From: Muraenolepis orangiensis
Lineage: Eukaryota > Chordata > Actinopteri > Gadiformes > Muraenolepididae
Direction of reading: 5' to 3'
NCBI GenBank assembly: GCA_027704905.1
Contig: CM051019.1
Coordinates: forward strand, 21,278,890-21,342,889
Length of the DNA stretch: 64,000 bases
A program made the position numbers and the translations under genes. The notes under the pieces are model-generated. The model did no database searches and was not told where the DNA came from. It saw nothing but the letters and a program-made list of their open reading frames with translations. Positions 11,364 through 23,700 of this stretch are shown piece by piece (the stretch's first letter is position 1; the number at the start of each line of letters is the position of its first letter).

Positions 11364-11587
11364 TAAGACGAGAGAGTTTTGGCTGGAGAGTGCGTGCGGA
11401 CCTGTCGGTTAGATAACAGGCGTGTGCAAGTCCTGCATCTGTATGATACAACTGTGTAAAATGATACCGGGCGCTGTAATCACTCATCTGGTTACGTTAT
11501 TGACCCAAAAAAACTGGCTTCCCCTAAAATTTTCCCCACGCCACGCTACTGATGGCGTGAGTTATTCAGTGAAAGAAACAACAGTAA

Positions 11588-12434
11588 AAAACTAAAGGGA
11601 GTTGTAGTCACAGTGCATTCTCTACTGTAATGTTTTTAGTGTGTTTTTACTGGGTGTATTTGTTGCTAGAGCTGTCTAACTAGCATGAGTCAAAATGATG
11701 AAAAGTGGAATGTGACCTATTTGCATTCTTCAGTCCAAGGCGCAGCATCACTGCTCCCATTGGGTTAAACATGTATGACAGTATTCGTGATGTGTTAATA
11801 AGCCCAATTACTTACATTGTATCCAAATATCTAACAGTTAATAGCCCATTCTATGTGTTAATAAGCCCAATAATTGTATTTACACAGGCTACATAACACG
11901 CTTATCCTGTAATACAGTTGATTTACCCCTCCCTTTAAACAGGGCTGTGGTCAGGGAGCTCCATCCTGAGATAGAATCCACATTGTGAACTTGTGTTGTG
12001 AGAAGGAGCTGCTAGACGACTACATTAGGAGACATTATAGAACTCATGGACCTCCTGCAGTACCTTCACTGACCACCACTGATAACCGCAGAACCGGGTA
12101 CAACACTGCTGCTTTAATCCTGTTTGTTGCCCCTGACTCCTTATTGTCTTCTGTATGTGTCTTCTGTATGTGCCCCCCCCCCCCCTTGGGTTAGAGGATT
12201 TAATGTGTCAGTAAACGGTCGAATCGGAGGCAGAAGTGACGTCAGAGGGACGAGTCTCTTCCATGGAGTTGCAGCGGAGCTCTGCAAGTTTGGCAATTTT
12301 GACTATAATAAAGCGATTGGAATCATACAGAAATGTACAACACAGATATGTGGAGTTATTTTAATATTTGTTTATATATATATCTTTTTTTTTTTTGTTC
12401 GTTACATTGGAGTATGACTTGTTCTGTTAAACAT
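11588..12434. repeat. Long direct repeat, copy 1 (partner at 63156-64000)
   Basis: This stretch matches 63156-64000 in the same orientation with only scattered differences, for example the length of the C run near 12175 and the AT run near 12375. Both copies start at the same bases, AAAACTAAAGGG; the second start coincides with the edge of an assembly gap. Inside, AACAGGGCTGTGGTCAGGG looks like an acceptor plus exon start, but the frame stops after about 15 codons. I cannot name a gene. Confidence 0.9.
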
Positions 12435-12737
12435 GAATCATGCAAACACTAAAAGGCCTACTCCAAAGACACATCTAACCAGAGAGCAAATGTTACAGTA
12501 AAGTATATATATATATACATATAACAGAGAAGTTGTTTTTTACATTAGCATTTTTCCAGAATGCGTACACAATCCGACCACCTTCTGTTTGGAGGAACCA
12601 CTACATCAGGGGTGCCCAACCTTTTTTGAACCAAGAGCTACTTTTAAAGTTGCCAGTCTGCCGAGATCTACCAGTCCAAATAGAGAGGCGTAGCCATTAC
12701 TGACAGCCTACCTGCATGTTTTACTGTGAGGGGAGGG

Positions 12738-15700
12738 TGGAAAATACATCCATCCATCCATCCATCAATCTTCTCCCGCTTATCCGTAATCCGTAAAGTC
12801 GCGGAGGTAGCAGCTTCAGCAGGGGAATCCAAACTTCCCTCTCCCTGGCAACATCGACTAGCTCTGACTGGGGGATCCCGAGGCGTTCCCAGGCCAGTGT
12901 GGAGATGTAATCACCCCACCTGTACCTCGGTCTGCCCCGTGGTCTCTTCCCAGTTGGATGTGCCTGGAAAACCTCCCTCGGGAGGTTTACTTACTAGACC
13001 ACCTTACTAGATGCCCGAACCACCTCAACTGGCTCCTTTCTACGCGAAGGAGCAGCGGCTCTACTCCGAGTCTCTCACGAATGACTGAGCTTCTCACCCT
13101 ATCCCTCAGGGAGATACCAGCCACCATCCTGAGGAAACTCATTTTGGCCGCTTGTATTCGCGATCTCGTCCTTTCGGTCATTACCCATTGTTCATGGCCA
13201 TAGGTGAGGGTAGGAACGAAGACTGATCGGTAGATGGAGAGCTTTGCCTTCTGGCTCAGCTCTCTTTTGGTTACAACGGTGCGCCAAAGTGCACCCAATA
13301 CCGCTCCTGCTGCACCTATTCTCCTGTCAATCTCACGCTCCATCGTCCCCTCCCTCGAGAACAAGACCCCGAGATACTTGAAGTCCTTCACTTGGGATAA
13401 GGACTCCCTCCCTACTTTTGTCTACTCCCTTACGGAGTAGACAATCCACCGGTTTCCTGCTAAGAACCATGGCCTCAGATTTGGAGGTGCTGATCCTCAT
13501 CCCAGCCGCTTCACATTCCGCTGCAAACCGATCCAGTGAGTGCTGAAGGTCACATACTGATGACGCAAACAGGACCATATCATCTGCAAACAGCAGCGAT
13601 TCAATCCTGAGCCCACCATACTGAAACCCCTCCCCTCCATGACTACGCCTTGAAATCCTGTCCATGAAAATCACAAACAGGATGGGTGACAAAGCGCAAG
13701 CAACACCCACTGAGTACAGAGAATCCGGACACAGCTCTTGCTTTGGGAGTAGAAAGATTGGATGGCCCTCAACAGTGACCCCCGCACCCCATACTCCCAC
13801 AGCACCCCCCACAGTATTTCCCGAGGGACCCGATCATATGCCTTCTCCAAATCCACAAAACACATGTAGACCGGATGGGCATACTCCCAAGCCCCCTCCA
13901 GGATCCTTGCAAGAGTGAAAAGCTGGGTCTGTTGTTCCACGACCAGGGCGGAATTCGCATTGTTCCTCTTCAATCTGAGGTTCGACTATCGGCCGAACCC
14001 TCCTTTCTAGCACCTTGGAGTAGACTTTCCCAGGGAGGCTGAGTAATGTGATGCCCCTGTAATTGGCACACACCCTCTGGTCACCCTTTTTGAACAGGGG
14101 TACCACGTTTACGTTACGTTTGCCACTCCTCAGGCACTGTCCCAGACTTCCACGCAATGTTGAAAAGACGTGTCATCCATGACAGCCCCTCAACACCCAG
14201 AGCCTTTAGCATTTCTGGACGGATCTCATCAACCCCTGGGGCTTTGCCACTGCGGAGATGTTTGACTACCGCAGTGACTTCCTCCAGGGAGATTGATGTT
14301 TGCCGTCCTTCATCCACCAGCTCTGTCTCTACCATTGAGGGTGTAGTTGGGTTAAGAAGTTCCTCAAAGTGTTCTTTCCACCGCCCGATCACCTCCTCAG
14401 TTGAGGTCAGCAATGTCCCACCCTTACTGTACACAGCTTGGATGGATCCACGCTTCCCCCTCCTGAGGCGCCGGATTGTTTGCCAGAAACGCTTTGGTGC
14501 CCACTGAAAGTCCTTCTCCATGGCTTCTCCGAATTCCTCCCACACCCGCTGCTTTGCCTCTGCTACAGCCGAGGCTGCCGTCCTCTTGGCCTGTCGATAC
14601 CTCGCAATTGAGTCCGGAGTCTCACAGGCTAACATAGCCCGGAACGCCTCCTTCTTCAGCCGGACGGCTTCCCTGACCACCTGTGTCCACCATGAAGTCC
14701 GAGGGTTGCTGCCCCTTGAGGCACCAATGACCTTGAGGCCACAGCTCTCAACCGCAGCTTCGGCAATAGAAGCTTTGAACAATGACCACTCTGGCTCAAT
14801 GCCCCCAGCCTCCACAGAGATGCCCGAAAAATTCCACCGAAGGTGGGAGTTGAAGGTCTCCCGGACAGGGGCATCCACCAGACGTTCCCAGTTCACCCGC
14901 ACTACACATTTGGGCTTACCAGGTCTGTCCAGAGGCTTCCTCCGCCATCTTACCCAACTCACCACCAGATGGTGATCGGTTGACAGCTCTGCCCCTCTCT
15001 TCACCCGAGTGTCCAAAACATGCGGCCTCAGGCCAGATGACACGATAACAAAATCGATCATTGACCTTCGGCCTAAGGTACTCTGGTACCATGTACACTT
15101 ATGAGCATCCTTATGTTTGAACATGGTGTTTGTTATGGCCAATCCATGACTAGCACAGAAATCCAATAACAAAACCCCACTCCGGTTCAGATCAGGTAGG
15201 CCGATCATCCCCAACACGCCCCTCCTAGTTTCCCCATCATTACCAGCGTGTGTGTTGAAGTCTCCCAGGAGGACTATAAAGTCCCCTTCAGGAGCCCCAT
15301 GCAGGACTCCATCCAGGGTGTGCAAGAAGGCGGGATATTCCAAACGGTTGTTTGGTGCATAGGCACAAACAACAGTCAGAGTTTTCCCTCCCATGACCCT
15401 AAGGCGTAGGGAGGCGACCCTCTCGTCCACCGGGGTAAACTCCAACAAAGCGGCACTCAGCCGGGGACTTGTGAGTATCCCCACACCCGCCGGGCGCCTC
15501 ACACCCTGAGCCACTCCAGAGAAGGAAAGAGTCCAACCCCTATCCAGGAGTTTAGTTCCAGAGCCAGTGCTGTGCGTAGAGGTCAGCCCCACCAGATGTA
15601 ATTGGTAGCGCTCCACCTCCCGCACAAGCTCAGGCTCCTTCCCCCCCAGAGAGGTGACATTCCACATCCCCAAAGCCAGTCTCTGTTGGCTGGGTTTGGT

Positions 15701-15799
15701 CCGTCGAGGCCCCCTGCCTTCACTGCCTCCTAACTGGCAGTGCACCCGACCCCAGCGGTTCTTCCCGTCGGTGGTGGGTGGGAAGTATGGAAAATACAT
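12738..15799 (-). mobile_element. Rex3/RTE-like LINE, copy 1
   Basis: The element occupies 12750-15787, flanked by a 12-bp duplication, TGGAAAATACAT, at 12738-12749 and 15788-15799. Its 3' end (low coordinates) is a short (CCAT)n run, that is, a (GATG)n-type tail on the coding strand, a known trait of Rex3 elements. The coding strand is minus, with an APE-type endonuclease first and reverse transcriptase after it. Frameshifts break it into at least five pieces. The same family occurs again at 35205-45220. Confidence 0.88.
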
Positions 15800-15814
15800 A
15801 CCAGAAGTAAACAA
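12987..15814 (-). pseudogene. Endonuclease/reverse transcriptase of the Rex3-like LINE, broken
   Basis: The first piece (14114-15814) carries the endonuclease: LALGMWNVTSL, VLLGDFNTHAGND and STDHHLVVSW. It also contains the start of RT with SGKAPGVDEIRPEML. The next pieces hold NYRGITLLSLPGKVYSKVLE (13834-14157), CFVDLEKAYDRVPREILWG (13671-13973), FADDMVLFASS (13333-13812) and the C-terminal RSQLRWFGHLVRW (12987-13391). These are the ordered domains of an RTE-type polyprotein, interrupted by indels at about 14130, 13900, 13800 and 13390. The first bases of the longest piece lie beyond the element edge, so its apparent start is not the true one. Confidence 0.85.
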
Positions 15815-16443
15815 AGACGTGGACGGGGGGTGTTCCCACGGGAACTATTAAATGAAACAATTATTAAAAAATAAAATATTAAATGAAACAATCTCATCTC
15901 TTAAAATTCAGAACTTTATTATGAATTAAACATTCACAAACGTATAATTATGTATTCACATGTTTAACTCTGTTACATATGCACGCAACGAACAGAAGAG
16001 CATACCAGATGTATTTTCTACCTTAGTGGGACCTCTGGCACTGGGACGAGGCCACTAGCTTCTCGTAGTCAGGGCAGTAGGAGCTGGGTACAAGCCGTAT
16101 GCAGGCCACAAGGTGGTCATCAGTCATCCTAGATCTCTACTTGGATTTGATGATCTTCATGTGAGAGAATGCAGACTTACACAAATAGGTGGACCCAAAA
16201 AGTGCTGTCAAGTTCAAGGCACATCTTCTGAGGTTGGGATACTTTTGTTCCAAGAGCAGGTTCCAGAACTGTCCACTGGTGCCAGGTGTTGTGCTGGATT
16301 TGATGTCAATATCATTTGAGAGTGTGAGAATCTCATTCTAAACAGCAGAGCTATCCAGGTCCAACAGTGAATTTACTTTGGAGACGATCTCATCCACATC
16401 AATACTTCCACCAAATGGAAAACACAGATAGCTGGCAATGGGT

Positions 16444-17271
16444 TCATTGGATGAATTCAGTAAAACGGCTCTCAAATTCTGTCAAGATGCTCTGAACTTG
16501 CTCTTCATACCGTGTACTGTCAAGCTGCGTGACGTCTTTGCTCTGACGTTGAAGTTCGGCCTGCATGTGAGGAAAGTTGCGCAGGTCACAGCGCTGCAGC
16601 CTACTGAACAGCAGTTTTAGCTTGCTTTTAAATGTGTTCACTGAACTGATCATGTTAATTACATTTTTATCCTTACCCTGCAGCTCTGAATTAAGCTCAT
16701 TGAGCAGGCCAGTGAGATCTGTAAGGAACGATAAATCCAAAAGCCACTGGTGGTCATCTAGTTTTGGATATTCTGCATGTTTTGAAAGCTTCAGAAAGTC
16801 TTTGATTTCAGGCAACAGCTCAGTGAATCTGGCCAAAAATGTTCCTCTGCTTAGCCATCTAACATCTGTATGCAGCAGCAGGTCTGTGTGCTCTGCACCT
16901 GTCTCCTCCAAGTGAGCACGGAACAACCTCCTCTGTAGACTCCTGGCCCCAACAGAGCATACAATCTTCATTGCAATATACATCACTTCTTTCATATTTA
17001 AAGTCTTCCCACACAGTACTTGCTGGTGAATGATACAATGATAATTAAGGATGCTCGGGAAAGATTCACTTTGTTTGCACAGTGCTATGAAACCTTTGGT
17101 GTGGCCCACCATCGCTGGAGCACCATCAGTTGTGATGGAGATGAGTTTAAAGAGGGGCAGTTGGCTCTTCTTAACAAAATCCATGAACGCATTGAAAATA
17201 TCTTCGCCTCTTGTTTGTCCTTTCAATGGCAAAATAGTGAGCAGCTCTTCTTTTGCACACACAAAAAACAT
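16444..17271 (-). pseudogene. hAT transposase core fragment
   Basis: About 275 codons are open. ISITTDGAPAMVGHTKG carries a catalytic-core Asp. NYHCIIHQQVLCGK, followed by HTDVRWLSRGTFLARF, is the conserved core of hAT transposases of the type that gave rise to GTF2IRD2 and ZBED genes. The BED zinc finger and start are absent: only about 185 bases separate this frame from the element end. A C-terminal continuation toward 16020 is broken. It is a transposon relic, not a host GTF2IRD2 gene. Confidence 0.8.
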
Positions 17272-17804
17272 TCAGATAAAAACACATTGTGCTGATCTTA
17301 AAAAGCCTTAAAGTTAAGTTAAGTTTGGCCACCCCTGTTATAGGACATTAACGATAAAACAGAGTATTGTTGTTCTATTTTTAGACATCTCGCGATCGAC
17401 TGGGAATCTCCCCGCGATCGACCAGTCGATCACAATCGACTGGTTGGGCACCCCTGATATAGACGCTAGGCTCGATGTAACTGTACGAACACTCCCCTCT
17501 GCTGCAAGGTTAGCCTCCATGTCTCTCCGAGCTAGTCCTCCTCCTCCTCCTTCTCCTACGACGTTAGCATCTCCGAGCTCGGAGAGGAGAACCACGGGCC
17601 TAGTCGGGAGAGGAGGGAGACACAAACCCGCCGCACGGAAAATAAATCTCGGTCTAAAATATCTCTAAGCGTCGAAGCGTACCACAAATGCGACCGTAAA
17701 TCCACCACATTGCTTATGGAATGGCCATTTTTTTTTTTTTACATCACTTGCTTTTGGTCGAAACGCCCTCCGTGTGCGGAGAACAAATGAGGATCTCATG
17801 ACGT

Positions 17805-18190
17805 CACCCCTGAGACTCTCTGGGAAGGGGGCGGGGCCTAATGTCGCCCCTGAGACTCTCTGGGAAGGGGGCGGGGCCCAATGTTGCCCCCGAGACTCTG
17901 GGAAGGGGGCGGGGCCTAATGTCGCCCCTGAGACTCTCTGGGAAGGGGGCGGGGCCCAATGTTGCCCCCGAGACTCTGGGAAGGGGGCGGGGCCTAATGT
18001 CGTCCCTGAGACTCTCTGGGAAGGGGCCGGGGCCTAATGTCGTCCCTGAGACTCTCTGGGAAGGGGGCGGGGCCTAATGTCTCCCCCGAGACTCTGGGAA
18101 GAGGGCGGGGCTTAACCCCCCCTAGACTCTGGGAAGGGGGCGGGGCCTAACGTCGCCCCCGAGTCTCTGGGAAGGGGGCGGGGTTCCGTT
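17805..18190. repeat. GC-box minisatellite (38/40-bp units, about 10 copies)
   Basis: Units alternate between about 38 and 40 bases and each contains GGGAAGGGGGCGGGGCC, a perfect Sp1-type GC box (GGGGCGGGG), followed by AATGTCGCCCC(T/C)GAGACTCT. In the uninterrupted ancestral block this array lay a few hundred bases upstream of exon 1. Shorter versions lie at about 28408-28540 and 29690-29740. Confidence 0.9.
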
Positions 18191-18349
18191 GACCTCCGTA
18201 CGTAGTCCTGAGCAGATTTAGTGTAGGCTATTTCTTATTAAAAGTAGCACAATCTATCGTCGCTAATGTAGAAATACTACATAATACTGTAATCAGGACA
18301 CACGCACATACACACACACGCACACACATCAGTGCGCATGCGCATGTGG

Positions 18350-18354
<5 letters not shown>

Positions 18355-18412
<58 letters not shown>
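18355..18412. repeat. (CA)n microsatellite, hAT target site
   Basis: An uninterrupted CA run ends where the hAT begins. The run resumes after the hAT at 26581 as a mix of CA and CTCT blocks up to about 26665. Confidence 0.95.
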
Positions 18413-18416
<4 letters not shown>

Positions 18417-19312
18417 GGCGCCGCCAGGGATTTTGGGCCCCATGAAAATATATCACATTGGGCCCCACCACCAGGCACAGGCCACGCCAACCAAGCACAA
18501 TTGCTGTAACGACCTCCAGAACCCAACCGACTCATTTATGCTTTAAATAGCACTACCTGTACAGGCTTGCATCTATCTTGTAGTTCAATACAAACTGCAC
18601 AATATTTACTGACACTGAGCTGTGAAAAATAACACTCTGCAGACGTGCAACATTCTGCTGCAGTAGAATTCACTATTTGATTCAAGACTAACATTCCTGA
18701 CAATAGATCTCAATAGTCATCTTTTATGGTGTAAATGCCTTTTTAATAATAACATCTTTGAATGGAACATTCTCAACATGAATGCATAAATCCAAATAAA
18801 TATAACTTAAATATACATGACCTCTTAAATTAAAATAAAGTGAACATTACCACCAATATTATCATTTATAAAATGCTATAACACAAAAATAACATGAGCA
18901 GCAGATTTCATCACAGATAAAATGAAATATACATACCAACTACAAAATAAGCAGGTATTAAAGTGTAAATGGACAACAAAACCGAAATGGAAATGAAAAG
19001 GCCTTATGGTGGTGCTAAATCAGAGAATATTACCTGTTCTCAGGCTTTTTCTCATCATGCATCTTGTGTGTAGTGATCCAATATCGTTACCATAGCCTTG
19101 CCCTTTAACAGTTTTTACGAGCCCTTGCTCAGCTCACCAAGAGCCCAGCGCCTAGCCTTCTTACAGGCAAAGTCACTGTTTTCTCTTTGTAGATGGCCCA
19201 TCACCCTGGACTGGCACTAACAAGTGTGTAAAGGCGATTGATGCAGCCAAAAAATGTTGACACTTCTGTGCTTGATTCTGCAGCCTGCACACCTACAAGA
19301 TGTAGGGCTGTA

Positions 19313-19519
19313 GGGCCCGGCTCCTCCTAGCAAAAACTGTCGAGGTGTCCTTGAGGAAGACCCTAACCCTAACTGCTCCCCGGGCGCTGTATGAATAGCT
19401 GCCCACTGCTCCTAATACTAGGATGGGTTAAATGCAGAGAACACGTTTCACTGTATGTCTTCATGTATGTGACCAATAAAGAGGATTCAATCCTCACGAT
19501 TTGTTGTTTGTTGTTGTTA
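19313..19519 (+). mobile_element. tRNA-derived SINE, 5'-truncated copy
   Basis: The sequence from CCCGGCTCCTCCTAGC to CAATCCTCACGATTTG and its TTG-rich tail is nearly identical to the longer SINE at 33065-33331. The tRNA-like head, except for its last bases, is missing. It interrupts the hAT transposase just after the CASHTL motif. Confidence 0.88.
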
Positions 19520-20291
19520 GGGTGTGGGAGGCACAAGGTGAAAATGTAGCCAGATTATTTTTTTTCAGTATTTGGGTTTGGACTCCCTTGACTTTTCCTG
19601 ACATGTTTGCCCCATTGTCATATCCCTGCCCTCTGCAGTCTGCAATGTCTATCCCTTTGTCTTGAAGCACATTTTCAATCATCTCGGCTATCTCATGCCG
19701 TCTTTTTGTGGAAGTCCTTGAATTCAAGGAACCGTTCAATGATCTCCCAGTCATCAGTTTCTTTGTTATAATTCACATATCTTATGAGCACAACATTTTG
19801 CTCAGTATGTGAAATGTCTGGTGTAGCATCACAGATGACTGAATAATAAATAGAATCCTCCCTTTCCTTTAGAATTGTTTTCAAAATTCTTCTGGCACAT
19901 AACTCAATGAATTCATTTTGAATGTCAGAGCTCAAATAATGTGTCAGCCTGGTTCCTTTCTTTTTGTCCTTAACTTTTTGTAAGTGTTCATTCAACAGTG
20001 GGTCGTAATGAGATAACAGCTCTAGTGTACCTAGGAAATTGCCATTGTGAATGTCATTCAGATCTTTGGTTTTACCCCTGAAAGGTAAATCCCTTGATGC
20101 CAAGTGCAGTGTTACATCTAGGATTCTCAGCAAGAGAGCTCTATTTTTCTCAGTTTCTATTTGTATCTGCTTCTGCAACTGACAGTCAATGCTGCTAACT
20201 TCCATTACAGATTGATGCAAATTCTTCCACTTTAAGTAGCAGTCTCTGTGTGCCTTATTCTTCTCATGGTTCGGGAACTTATCATACATAC

Positions 20292-20606
20292 TGTGACCGA
20301 CGAGCCAAATGTGCCAAAGAACCCAGAAGTAGAGAGACACGGACACTCAAAACAACGGAAAAAATGTCTTTACTGTAATTATCTCCAACATCCAAAACAT
20401 TAACTAGGCAGGGTTGGACTGGTTACTTGGCGTGGTCGGAGCTGGAACACGCAGTCTCTCGTGACAGTGGTTCTCAATAACCAAGCGCCCGACGTCGGTC
20501 CTCGGCAGCCTAAAGAAGGGTAGATCCCAGGTGTTAATTAGCCTCAGTAGGCCTGATTATGATGGGCAACACCTTGGATAGATTAGAGCGTGGGGGGGGC
20601 ACAACA
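20292..20606 (-). repeat. 3' LTR of Gypsy copy 1
   Basis: A 315-bp repeat beginning TGTGACCGACGAG and ending GGCACAACA on the plus strand. Compared with the 327-bp LTRs of copy 2, its first bases are shortened (TGTGACC for TGTTAGACCCCAACGAGACC). Confidence 0.88.
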
Positions 20607-20754
20607 GTATCCCCCCCTGAGGGGAGGCACCGGCCGACCGCCCCAGAGCCCCCGGGTTCTCCCGATAGAAGTCGTCCAGCAGGGATGGGTCCGCGAGATA
20701 GGAAGAGGGCACCCAGCTCCGGTCCTCCGGACCGAAGCCCTCCCAATCCACTAG

Positions 20755-23700
20755 CTACTGGAAACCCCGCCCCCAGCGGCGGACGGCGAGGAGCTTACGG
20801 ACCGACCATACCGGATCTCCATCCGCCAGGACCCGGGGAAGCGGAGGAGCTGTAACAGGGGGAGACAAGGGACTGGAGGCCACGGGTTTCAGCTGAGACA
20901 CATGAAACACGGGGTGAACCCGGAGAGCCGGAGGGAGAACTAAACGCACCGCAGAGGGGTTAGTGACTCGATCCACGGTGTAGGGACCAACGTACCGGGG
21001 ATTCAACTTACGAGTTGATGTCTGGGAGGTCTGGAGGGGCAGGTCCCAGGCCAACAGCCAAACCCTCTGGCCAGGCTGGTAGACAGGGGCAGGCACCCTC
21101 CGCCGGTTCGCGGCAAGGGAACGGGCGGCCCTCCAAACGCGTTGACACCGGCGGAGGTGGGCCCTGGTGGACGGGACCGCCACCTCCAGCTCCTGTTGGG
21201 GAAACAGAGGGGGCTGGTAGCCCAGGGAACACTGGAATGGGGACATACCAGTAGCGGAGCTCTCCATAGCGTTGAGGGAATACTCCACCCAGGGCAGGTA
21301 CTTGGCCCAGGAGGTGGGGTTACTCGAGGTGACGCAACGAAGAGCCGCCTCGACGGCCTGGTTAGCGCGCTCCGCCTGCCCATTGGACTGGGGGTGGTAA
21401 CCAGAGGATAGGCTGGCCGTGGCCCCAATTCCCTTGCAGAAGGCCTGCCACACCTTGGAGATGAATTGGGGACCGCGGTTGGCCACAATGTCAGAGGGGA
21501 TTCCATGTAGGCTGACCACATGGAGGGTCAGGAGGTCCACTGTTTCGGCCGCCAAGGGAAGCCTTGGGAGGGAAACAAAATGAACAGCCTTGGAGAAGCG
21601 ATCGACCACGGTCAGGATGGTGTCACAGCCTTGGGAAACAGGAAGCCCAGTAATAAAGTCCAAGGCAATGTGGGACCGACTGGGAACGGGGAGGGGGTGC
21701 AGGAGATCTGCTGGAGGGCGATGCGAAGCCTTGCTCCGGGCGCAGGCGGCTACAAACCCCCTGACATCCCTCCTGAGAGTGGTCCAAGCAAAGGTGACAA
21801 GCAAAGTGGCTGGAGTGGCCCCACTCCAACACCTGCGGGCGGACAGCAAGAGGCACAAACAACCGGTTACAGGGACCGTTACCTGGGTCTGGCTCGGCCC
21901 GCTGGGCCTGTCTCACCAGCGGCTCGATGGCCCAGGTGACTACACCCACCACCCGGGCTGAGGGAAGGATGGTGTCGGGGTTCTCCTTGATGGCAGGACC
22001 CTCCCCCGGGAACTGACGGGAGAGGGCGTCAGCTCTGACGTTCTTGGAGCCCGGACGGTAGGTGAGGGTGAAATTGAACCGGCTGAAGAAAAGGGCCCAG
22101 CGGGCCTGCCTGGAGTTCAGCCTCTTCGCCGTCCTCATGTAGGCCAGGTTCTTGTGATCCGACCACACGATGAACGGTAGCTCCGCTCCCTCCAACCAGT
22201 GTCTCCACTCCTCCAGGGCAGCGTGAACCGCCAACAGTTCCTTGTTGCCCACATCACAGTCTCAGCGGGTTCGAAACGCCGAGAGAAATAGGCACACGGG
22301 TGGACCCTGTGGTCCTCCTCCGACCGCTGTGAGAGAACGGCTCCGATGCCTGTGTCCGACGCATCTACCTCGACGATGTACTGCCTCACCGGGTCGGGGT
22401 GGACGAGAACCGGGGCTGTGGTGAACAAGCTCTTGAGTCGGAGGAAGGCCGACTCCGCCTCAGGTGTCCACACGAACGCTCGAGAGGAGGAGGTGAGGGC
22501 GTTGAGGGGGGCAGAACCCCTTGATGAACCGCCGCACAAAGCCTGCAAAACCCAGGAAGCGCCTGAGCTGCGTGCGGTCAGTAGGGCGCGGCCATTCCTC
22601 CACCACCTTGATCTTAGCGGGGTCTGCACGCATCTGTCCATCCTCCACCACGTTGCCGAGATACGTCACCGAGTCGGTGTGGAAGACGCACTTCTAAGCC
22701 TTCACGTAGAGCCTGTTCTCCAACAGCCGTTGTAGCACCAGGCGGACGTGCTGGTGGTGTTCCTCCATGGACCTAGAGAAAATCAGGATGTCGTCCAGGT
22801 ACACCACCACAAAGATGTTTCGCATGTCCCTCAGCACGTCATTCACCAGGCCTTGGAAAACTCCGGGGGCATTGGACAGACCGAACGGCATGACGCGGTA
22901 CTCATAGTGGCCGAGATGGGTGTTGAAGGCCGTCTTCCACTCGTCACCCTCCCTGATCCTGACTAAGTGGTACGCGTTACGAAGGTCCAACTTGGTGAAC
23001 ACTCGGGCGTGCGTGAGTGGCTCGAAAGTGGAACTAAGAAGTGGCAAGGGGTACCTATTCTTCACTGTGATGTCGTTCAGTGCCCGATAGTCTATACAGG
23101 GCCTCAGGCCACCGTCCTTCTTAGCCACGAAGAAGAAGCCCGCTGCGAGGGGCGAAGACGACGGCTTTATAAGGCCTGAGGCTAGGGACTATAGTTGCGC
23201 ATCGCCTCCCTCTCCGGCTGGGAGATGTTGTAGAGCCGCCTCTTAGGAAGGGGGCCCCAGGAAGGAGGTCGATGGGACAATCATAAGGCCGGTGAGGGGG
23301 GAGTGAGAGGGCTCTGTCCTTACTAAACACCAGAGAGAGGTCGTGATAAATGTGAGGCACCCCAGTGATATCTGGTGGAGAGGACACAGGCCTGGAACCG
23401 CTGGACGGAGACAGGGCGGAACGCAGACAGGTAGCGTGACAAGCTGTACTCCACCCCAAGACCCGCCCAGATGCCCAGGAGATGTGAGGGTCGTGCCTCT
23501 CCAGCCAGGGTCTACCCAACACTAGAGGCGCCGTGGGGGCGTGCAAAACAAAGAAACAAATGGACCGAAAGAGTGAGTGTGAGAAGGTCAGTAGCGTGCG
23601 TAATAGTACCCAAAGAATGCCCATCAATGGCCCGAGGAGAGAGGGTGCGATCTAAAGCCACCAAAGGGACTCCCGCCTGTCGGGCTAGAGTAACATCCAG

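Larger units (their letters stand above)
10317..11559 (+). mobile_element. Short hAT element with perfect 8-bp target-site duplication
   Basis: The element lies at 10325-11551 and is flanked by ATGGCGTG on both sides (10317-10324 and 11552-11559), the 8-bp duplication expected of hAT transposases. Its ends start CAGTGCG and, read inward from the right, CAGTAGCG; both are followed within about 40 bases by GGGAAGCCAG. Inside lie two strong inverted repeats (10400-10514 and 10517-10573) and a fragment of a TTF-type zinc-finger transposase (11016-11363). At 1.2 kb it is an internally deleted, non-autonomous copy. Confidence 0.92.
12607..17456 (-). mobile_element. hAT element (ZBED/GTF2IRD2-like type) with nested LINE
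   Basis: The left end starts CAGGGGTGCCCAACC and the right end finishes GGTTGGGCACCCCTG, a matching inverted pair typical of this hAT group. The right end also has the characteristic run of GCGATCGAC / CGATCGACCAG motifs. Transposase coding sequence lies at about 16020-17271 on the minus strand, with its N-terminal part missing. A Rex3-like LINE (12750-15787) is inserted inside. I see no convincing 8-bp duplication (CACTACAT left, ATATAGAC right), possibly because the right flank was rearranged with the block duplication that begins at 17457. Confidence 0.75.

Noticed and set aside
16444..17271. Host GTF2IRD2- or ZBED-like gene
   Set aside because: It lies between hAT termini on a strand and at a spacing that fit a transposase, lacks a start and is surrounded by decay.
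17326..17336. Alternative hAT end GGCCACCCCTG
   Set aside because: A better terminus pairing with CAGGGGTGCCCAACC lies at 17456 and is repeated at the later block joints. The inner one may be a relic of a related element.
18228..18546. Frames of alternating Cys/Val or Thr/His
   Set aside because: Translations of the CA microsatellite; the same holds near 27740-27800 and 28680-28745.
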